This document shows positions 7,004 to 10,607 of a stretch of DNA of 10,607 nt, one piece after another. The stretch lies in assembly GCA_035640455.1 (NCBI GenBank), contig DASQWB010000027.1:1-10607 (forward strand), read 5' to 3'. The position numbers were made by a program, and so were the translations under genes. Numbering within the stretch: the stretch's first letter is position 1; each line of letters begins with the position of its first letter. The DNA is from AC-50 sp035640455. Lineage in GTDB: Bacteria; Actinomycetota; Thermoleophilia; Gaiellales; Gaiellaceae. The notes beneath the pieces are model-generated. The model saw only the letters and a program-made list of their open reading frames with translations. It searched no databases and was not told where the DNA came from.

Positions 7004-7916
7004 ACACACCTCCAGGGGTGGGGAGACCGACGTTTGCGCGCCGCCACGAAGACAGCTCCCGAACCTCCCGATCGAATATGTGCACCGGACACGCATCAGG
7101 ATCGCGCGCGCGAGCACCTGATCGCGCCGCACCTCGCAACCCGTGACCACCGACGCAGAGGGTGTTCCTCTCCTTCAGCGCCCGCGCCTCGCTGCGGACG
7201 GCCAGTCCTACAGGCGAGAATGCCGGCGACTCGCGTACTCGTCGTGGCGACGCCACCGTCGAGGCGCAGGTCGCGCCCGTCTTCCCGAAGCAATCCCGCT
7301 GGCCCCCTCGACTGCGGTCGAGGCGACCTCGCGGGCTTGGCCGAGATCACAGCTCGAGCTTCAGTAGCCGACATCACGCAAACTTCGGTCTGACGGGAAG
7401 CTCCCGGGTTTCATCATTCATGGGCCCGATCACCAAGGCGGTTCGGTCTGCCGCCGACCAGCACTCCGGGACCCGGGGGTGCACAAATACGATCTCGCTG
7501 CAAATCAGGTGAATGCCATCGCGGTGACTGGCTTTGTGCACCCCAGGGGTAGGAACGGCGAGCGTGACCAGCTCGCCAAGCCCGAGCCTGCAAGCGACAC
7601 CGGACGGCGTTAAGGTCACGCCTCTCCTCTAGATCGCGAGGAAAGGGAAGGATGCGGTGGCGCGGAGGGCGATCTTCGGAACAATTTCTCGCAACACCAG
7701 ATCCCCGACGACGAACAGCGGCCTCGGCGGTTCTGCGCTCTACCATCGCGCGACGCGGCCTGATCGTTGCGATGCCCGCATCAACGAGGTCGTCAAGCAG
7801 AACGCACTCGCGGGCGAACCGCACGACCGCGCAACATTGGCGCGGGCGGCGACGCGGACGAGGCGTCGAAATGCGACAAGCCAGTCACAAATCTCTCAGG
7901 AAAGGATGTTCGGACG
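7004..7916. other. Long stretch without a recognisable gene
   Basis: Apart from the palindromic repeat at 7476-7544 I see no supported gene here. Several open frames of 60-130 codons exist on both strands, but their products are Arg/Ser/Ala-rich with no conserved motif, typical of chance frames in high-GC DNA. The part next to 7003 presumably contains the upstream end of the integrase-type element. The region looks like degraded accessory DNA. Confidence 0.5.
7476..7544 (+). repeat. Palindromic repeat, copy 1 (perfect 12-bp inverted ends)
   Basis: GGGGTGCACAAA at 7476-7487 is an exact inverted match to TTTGTGCACCCC at 7533-7544. The interior begins TACGATCTCGCTGCAAATC, nearly identical to copy 3. 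As RNA or single-stranded DNA it would form a long hairpin. I know of no named family for it. It resembles a short non-autonomous (MITE/REP-like) element. Confidence 0.8.
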
Positions 7917-8279
7917 ATGTGGACTCTCATGCTGACGAATAACTACCATTCGACCGTTATCGCCACCGACAACGAAGGCAACCATAACGTCAATCCAAAC
8001 AGCCAATACCAAAACGCCACGCCGCTCGGGAATGCCTATCTCACAATCCCCGGCTTGGGCCAAGCGAACTTCATCGACATCGCCGACAGCCACATCGGCG
8101 GTGACGGGCCCGAGACCTGGGGTGTCCTGATCAACTATCAAGGCGAGGCATGGGTCTTCCGCTACGAAGGCGGCGGCGAACTGAGCGCGACGCTCACCAG
8201 CTACGGCGTCTTGCAAATCAGTAGCACCTTCAGCACGCGCGAAGTCGAACTGCCACCGATCACCGGGCCCGAAAGCTGA
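7917..8279 (+). CDS. Small protein of unknown function, beta-rich
   Basis: This is a 120-residue protein starting at the ATG at 7917, supported by AGGAAAGGA at 7898-7906. The open frame extends further upstream to 7767, but that part is Arg-rich and unlike a real protein, so I choose 7917. A second in-frame ATG lies at 7929. The sequence (MWTLMLTNNYHSTVIA..., GQANFIDIADSHIGGDG, AWVFRYEGGGELSATLTSYG) is rich in Asn, Thr, Gly and aromatic residues, with alternating patterns suggesting an all-beta domain. There is no signal peptide or membrane segment, and no cysteine in the chosen frame. Base composition in the first half is visibly less GC-rich than its surroundings, which suggests transfer. 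It stands alone in a gene-poor zone next to mobile DNA. I do not recognise the family. Confidence 0.65.
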   Translation: MWTLMLTNNYHSTVIATDNEGNHNVNPNSQYQNATPLGNAYLTIPGLGQANFIDIADSHIGGDGPETWGVLINYQGEAWVFRYEGGGELSATLTSYGVLQISSTFSTREVELPPITGPES

Positions 8280-8474
8280 CCGCGAGATCGACGACGAGCA
8301 GGTAGTCGAGCTGCTCGAGGCGGGATCCATGGCAGCCCGACTGCGAGCCCGCGCGGCCTCGATCGCTCCTCGCAGGCACTCAGCCGCCAAGGACCTTCCC
8401 TCAAGATAGGTGTCGCATGAGCTCGGTCTGCCCTGCGGCAGCGCTGGCGTAGCGGACCCGGGTTAACGCGCCGC

Positions 8475-8553
8475 CCGTGGGGTGCACAAACTCGGTCCCG
8501 GGGCTCGCAATGGCGTGATTTGCAGTGGGGATCGAATTTTCTGCACCTCACGG
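8475..8553 (-). repeat. Palindromic repeat, copy 2 (inverted relative to copies 1 and 3)
   Basis: CCGTGGGGTGCACAAA (8475-8490) pairs with TTTCTGCACCTCACGG (8538-8553) with two mismatches. Read on the minus strand, the interior contains CGATCCCCACTGCAAATC, which aligns with CGATCTCGCTGCAAATC of copy 1. This copy therefore lies in the opposite orientation and is more diverged. Confidence 0.7.
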
Positions 8554-8623
8554 GTTGGGCCAAGCGAATGATCCTGGCCGCGCCGGCGCTCGCGCTCTGC
8601 GTGGCACGCGCCGATCTCACCTT

Positions 8624-8703
8624 GGACCGCGGGAGGGATTCGAACCCTCAAGCCCCTTTCGGAGCTAACGCCTTATCAGGGCGCCGCTTTAGGCCGGACG
8701 GTC
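8624..8703 (-). tRNA. tRNA-like sequence, long variable arm, GAT anticodon loop, imperfect acceptor stem
   Basis: On the minus strand the T arm is textbook: GAGGG-TTCGAAT-CCCTC (8649-8633). Upstream is a long variable-arm hairpin AGCTCC-GAAA-GGGGCT (8666-8651), as in class II tRNAs (Leu, Ser). Before it is an anticodon arm with loop CTGATAA (8679-8673), giving anticodon GAT (Ile) on a 4-5 bp stem GCGCC/GGCGT. The 5' part is poor: only GACCG (8703-8699) pairs with CGGTC (8629-8625), the D arm is short (CCG-GCCTAAAG-CGG) without the usual GG pair, and CCA is not encoded. An Ile anticodon on a class II body is abnormal. It may be a degenerate tRNA, a tRNA remnant left by an integrating element, or an unusual non-canonical tRNA. 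Not confident it is functional. Confidence 0.4.
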
Positions 8704-8723
8704 ACCGCTCCGCGAACGGAACC

Positions 8724-8752
8724 TCGGAGGCAGGGCAGACCGTCGCCTCCGA
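8724..8752 (-). terminator. Hairpin just after the kinase frame
   Basis: TCGGAGGC (8724-8731) and GCCTCCGA (8745-8752) form a perfect 8-bp stem with a 13-nt loop, eight bases beyond the stop codon of the minus-strand kinase frame. There is no T-run. It could end transcription of that operon or shield the tRNA-like sequence downstream. Confidence 0.35.
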
Positions 8753-8759
8753 CCAGAGT

Positions 8760-9944
8760 CTAGCCCTTCAACCGCGAGGGCCGTGTGCGCAAATTGCGGG
8801 CAGACCGAATTAATACCCCACGCGATCGAGCATCGGCGCAATGGTGGTTTTCCTTCAGGCCCATGGGGTGCACAAATACGATCTCGCTGTAAATCGCGAT
8901 CGCGGTGGCTGAGTTTGTGCAGCCCAGAGCCGAGGAACCCTCTGGCTCGCGACGTCGCCCGCACGGGGCAGCGAGCCGCTGATCGAGGTGCCGCTCCAAG
9001 CCGACGCTGTCGAGCTTCGGCGGCATCGCGCCCCCGACGACCTTAAACAGCTGGTTCCGCGCGTTAGTCGCGGAAGAGACACCTGGCTCCACACTCTTGG
9101 GCTGAGCGCTGGTCGTGACCCACACGGTGCCCTGTTCGGGCAGGTTGTGGGCGATCGCGTTGTGCACGAGGTTCGTGCTCAGCTGCAGCAGGAGCGCGTG
9201 TGAGCCGATGGTGGGGGTCGTGTCGCCGGAGGTCTCGATGGTGAGGCCGCGTTTCTCTGCGAGGGGGAGGAGCGTTTCGGTGGCTTCTTCCGCTATGAGG
9301 GACAGGTCGACGTGTTCTCGGGTGAAGGACCGTTGGTCGGCGCGGCTGAGCAGGAGCAATGCTTCGGTGAGGTCGATCGCTCGGGTGTTGACGGCGTGGA
9401 GGCGGTCGACGAGTTCGCCGTTGTCGCGGTTCGGATCGTTGCGGGCCACGTCGAGAAGTGTCTGCGTGATCGCCAGCGGGGTGCGCAGTTCGTGGGAGGC
9501 ATTGGCTGCGAATCTCTGCTGTTCGGCGATGTGTGCTTCGAGCCGCGCGAGCATGGTGTCGAAGGCGTCGGCGAGTTCGCGGAACTCGTCTTTGCGGCCG
9601 TCCAGTTCGATTCGGTGGGAGAGCGATCCGTCCGCGGCCATGCGTGTTGCGTCCGTGATGCGAGTCAGAGGGGCGAGCATGCGGCCGGCGAGAAGCCACC
9701 CTCCCACGAGACCGAACACCAGCAGGAACGTCATCACGATGGCTGCGATCGGAGCGAAATAGCGCAGGAGGTCGGCGTGGCTTTGCACGATGAAGATCAC
9801 ACCAGGGTGCACACCACGCGAAAGGGAGAAATACCCGGCGGCGAGGAGCACGGTGCCAGCGAGCATGAGGAATCCGGCGTAGCTGAGGGTGAGTTTGAGG
9901 CGAACGCTCAACCCAGGGGCTCTATCCACGCTCTTCTCCCTCAC
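8760..9944 (-). CDS. Sensor histidine kinase with truncated ATP-binding domain and unrelated C-terminal tail
   Basis: The N-terminal ~285 residues are a normal class I sensor kinase. Transmembrane segments lie at about 17-38 and 62-86 with a short extracytoplasmic loop. HAMP (about 87-140) follows, then the dimerisation/phosphoacceptor helix FAANASHELRTPLAITQTLL with H151, and the N-box NLVHNAIAHN near 258-267. Intact CutS-like kinases then continue through the G1, F and G2 boxes. Here the sequence changes abruptly after VTTSAQPKSV (around 9090) to a tail with no kinase motifs, so the ATP lid and glycine boxes are missing. The tail's end translates palindromic repeat copy 3 (IYSEIVFVHP). The start ATG at 9942-9944 overlaps the response-regulator gene by 23 bp, suggesting translational coupling. 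The truncated protein should not autophosphorylate; treat it as a probable pseudogene unless another kinase complements it. Confidence 0.85.
   Translation of the reverse strand: MREKSVDRAPGLSVRLKLTLSYAGFLMLAGTVLLAAGYFSLSRGVHPGVIFIVQSHADLLRYFAPIAAIVMTFLLVFGLVGGWLLAGRMLAPLTRITDATRMAADGSLSHRIELDGRKDEFRELADAFDTMLARLEAHIAEQQRFAANASHELRTPLAITQTLLDVARNDPNRDNGELVDRLHAVNTRAIDLTEALLLLSRADQRSFTREHVDLSLIAEEATETLLPLAEKRGLTIETSGDTTPTIGSHALLLQLSTNLVHNAIAHNLPEQGTVWVTTSAQPKSVEPGVSSATNARNQLFKVVGGAMPPKLDSVGLERHLDQRLAAPCGRRREPEGSSALGCTNSATAIAIYSEIVFVHPMGLKENHHCADARSRGVLIRSARNLRTRPSRLKG
8865..8925 (+). repeat. Palindromic repeat, copy 3, inside the kinase's aberrant 3' tail
   Basis: GGGGTGCACAAA (8865-8876) pairs with TTTGTGCAGCCC (8914-8925) with one mismatch. 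The interior TACGATCTCGCTGTAAATC differs from copy 1 at one base, and the second half is about 8 bp shorter. It lies within the 3' extension of the kinase reading frame. Confidence 0.78.
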
Positions 9945-10607
9945 GCTCGGTGTCTGATTGAGTGTCGATGCGGTACCCGGCGCCGGCCACCGTGGCGATG
10001 ATCCAGGGCTCGCCGAGCCGTTTGCGCAGTCCCGAGACCGTGATGCGCACGGCGTTGGTGAATGGGTCTGCGTTCTCGTCCCACGCTCGCGCTAGGAGCT
10101 CTTCGGCGCTGACGACACCGCCTTCGGCGGCGACGAGAACTTCGAGCACGGCGAACTGCTTGCGGGTCAGCGCGACGTAGCGGCCGTCGCGGTAGACCTC
10201 TCGGCGGAACGGATCCAGCCGCAGGCCTGCGATCTCCCGCACGGGTGGCCTGTTGTACGCGCGCCTGCGGTCGAGCGCTCTGAGACGGAGCACGAGCTCT
10301 CGGAGCTCGAACGGCTTCGTGAGGTAGTCGTCGGCGCCGAGCTCGAACCCGGTCGCTTTGTCGTCGAGTCGGTCGGCGGCGGTGAGCATGAGGATCGGCA
10401 TGTCGCTGCCGGAGGCGACGATGCGTTCGGCGATCTCGTCGCCGGAGGGGCCGGGAATGTCTCGGTCGAGGACGGCGATGTCGTAGGCGTTGACGCTCAG
10501 CAGCACCAAAGCGGTGTCGCCGTCGCCGGCGATGTCTGCCGCGATCGCTTCCAGGCGTAGGCCATCGCGGATGGCTTCTGCCATGTAGGGCTCGTCCTCG
10601 ACGATCA
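9922..10607 (-). CDS. OmpR/PhoB-family response regulator, 5' end cut by the window edge
   Basis: The frame is open to the right edge. Upstream of the ATG at 10584 it reads IVEDEPY, the start of a receiver domain, so that internal ATG is not the true start. The acidic pocket (EDE), the phosphoacceptor Asp in AVLDRDIPGPSG (D40 counted from that ATG) and the conserved Lys in YLTKPFEL (K90) are all present. The C-terminal winged-helix DNA-binding domain follows (LRLDPFRREVYRDGRYVALTRKQFAVLEVL... ending VAGAGYRIDT). It overlaps the downstream kinase gene by 23 bp, the usual operon order for actinobacterial CutR/TcrA-like systems. All functional residues look intact, in contrast to its truncated kinase partner. 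The regulated genes are unknown. Confidence 0.92.
   Translation of the reverse strand, partial: IVEDEPYMAEAIRDGLRLEAIAADIAGDGDTALVLLSVNAYDIAVLDRDIPGPSGDEIAERIVASGSDMPILMLTAADRLDDKATGFELGADDYLTKPFELRELVLRLRALDRRRAYNRPPVREIAGLRLDPFRREVYRDGRYVALTRKQFAVLEVLVAAEGGVVSAEELLARAWDENADPFTNAVRITVSGLRKRLGEPWIIATVAGAGYRIDTQSDTEREGEERG

Larger units (their letters stand above)
8280..8759. other. Gene-free stretch with repeat copy 2 and a tRNA-like sequence
   Basis: No protein gene is supported here. It contains the palindromic repeat at 8475-8553, the tRNA-like sequence at 8624-8703 and a hairpin at 8724-8752. Overlapping short frames on both strands have low-complexity products, and several of them simply translate the repeats. 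Confidence 0.5.

Noticed and set aside
4088..7150. Terminal inverted repeats of the disrupted integrase-type element
   Set aside because: I compared both flanks of the broken gene by eye and found no inverted match longer than a few bases, so the outer boundaries are left undefined.
7652..7942. Plus-strand frame of 96 codons after a purine-rich stretch
   Set aside because: The product is Arg/Ser-rich and patternless, and it overlaps the better supported start at 7917 in another frame.
7896..8390. Minus-strand frame of 164 codons opposite the small gene at 7917-8279
   Set aside because: It has Ala/Arg/Asp-rich sequence without motifs. The plus strand has the ribosome binding site and a more protein-like composition.
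7476..8925. CRISPR array
   Set aside because: The three repeats are irregularly spaced (about 1 kb and 0.4 kb), one is inverted, and no cas gene is present.
9798..9815. Further copy of the GGGTGCAC repeat within the kinase gene
   Set aside because: Only eight bases match, the inverted partner is missing, and the bases encode normal kinase residues (RGVHPG).

Overview
The window is high-GC DNA whose gene content suggests an actinobacterium. It has an AfsR/SARP-type regulator (winged helix, BTAD, NB-ARC and TPR domains), a CutRS/TcrA-like OmpR-class two-component pair, and integrase-core and IS110 transposases of types common in soil Actinobacteria. A Thermoleophilia-like lineage is my guess from general style and is not shown by the sequence.

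Layout. The left third (1-4036) looks like ordinary chromosome: the 3' part of a GNAT acetyltransferase (+), a large AfsR-like regulator (-), and a small secreted protein (+) transcribed divergently from the regulator and ending in a good hairpin. The middle (about 4100-7003) is nested mobile DNA. An integrase-core (DDE) transposase gene on the minus strand is split in two by an IS110-family element on the plus strand. Removing 4486-6080 restores the host gene exactly in frame, so the IS110 ends can be placed to within a 4-bp GTAG repeat. The host transposase also carries an in-frame TGA.

The IS110 element has the architecture of bridge-RNA-guided recombinases: a long non-coding left end (about 250 nt) before the recombinase gene and only about 13 nt after it. 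The left end contains a structured region with two internal loops, each bracketing a 3-nt-loop hairpin. The loop strands can pair with the two sides of the actual insertion site and with the element's own two ends. This is the most interesting content of the window.

The right third (7004-9090) is degenerate accessory DNA. It holds three copies of a palindromic repeat with GGGGTGCACAAA ends, one small unknown gene (7917-8279), and a tRNA-like sequence with a long variable arm and a GAT anticodon loop. The sensor kinase reading frame runs into this zone and has lost most of its ATP-binding domain. Its partner response regulator runs off the right edge and looks intact as far as it can be seen.
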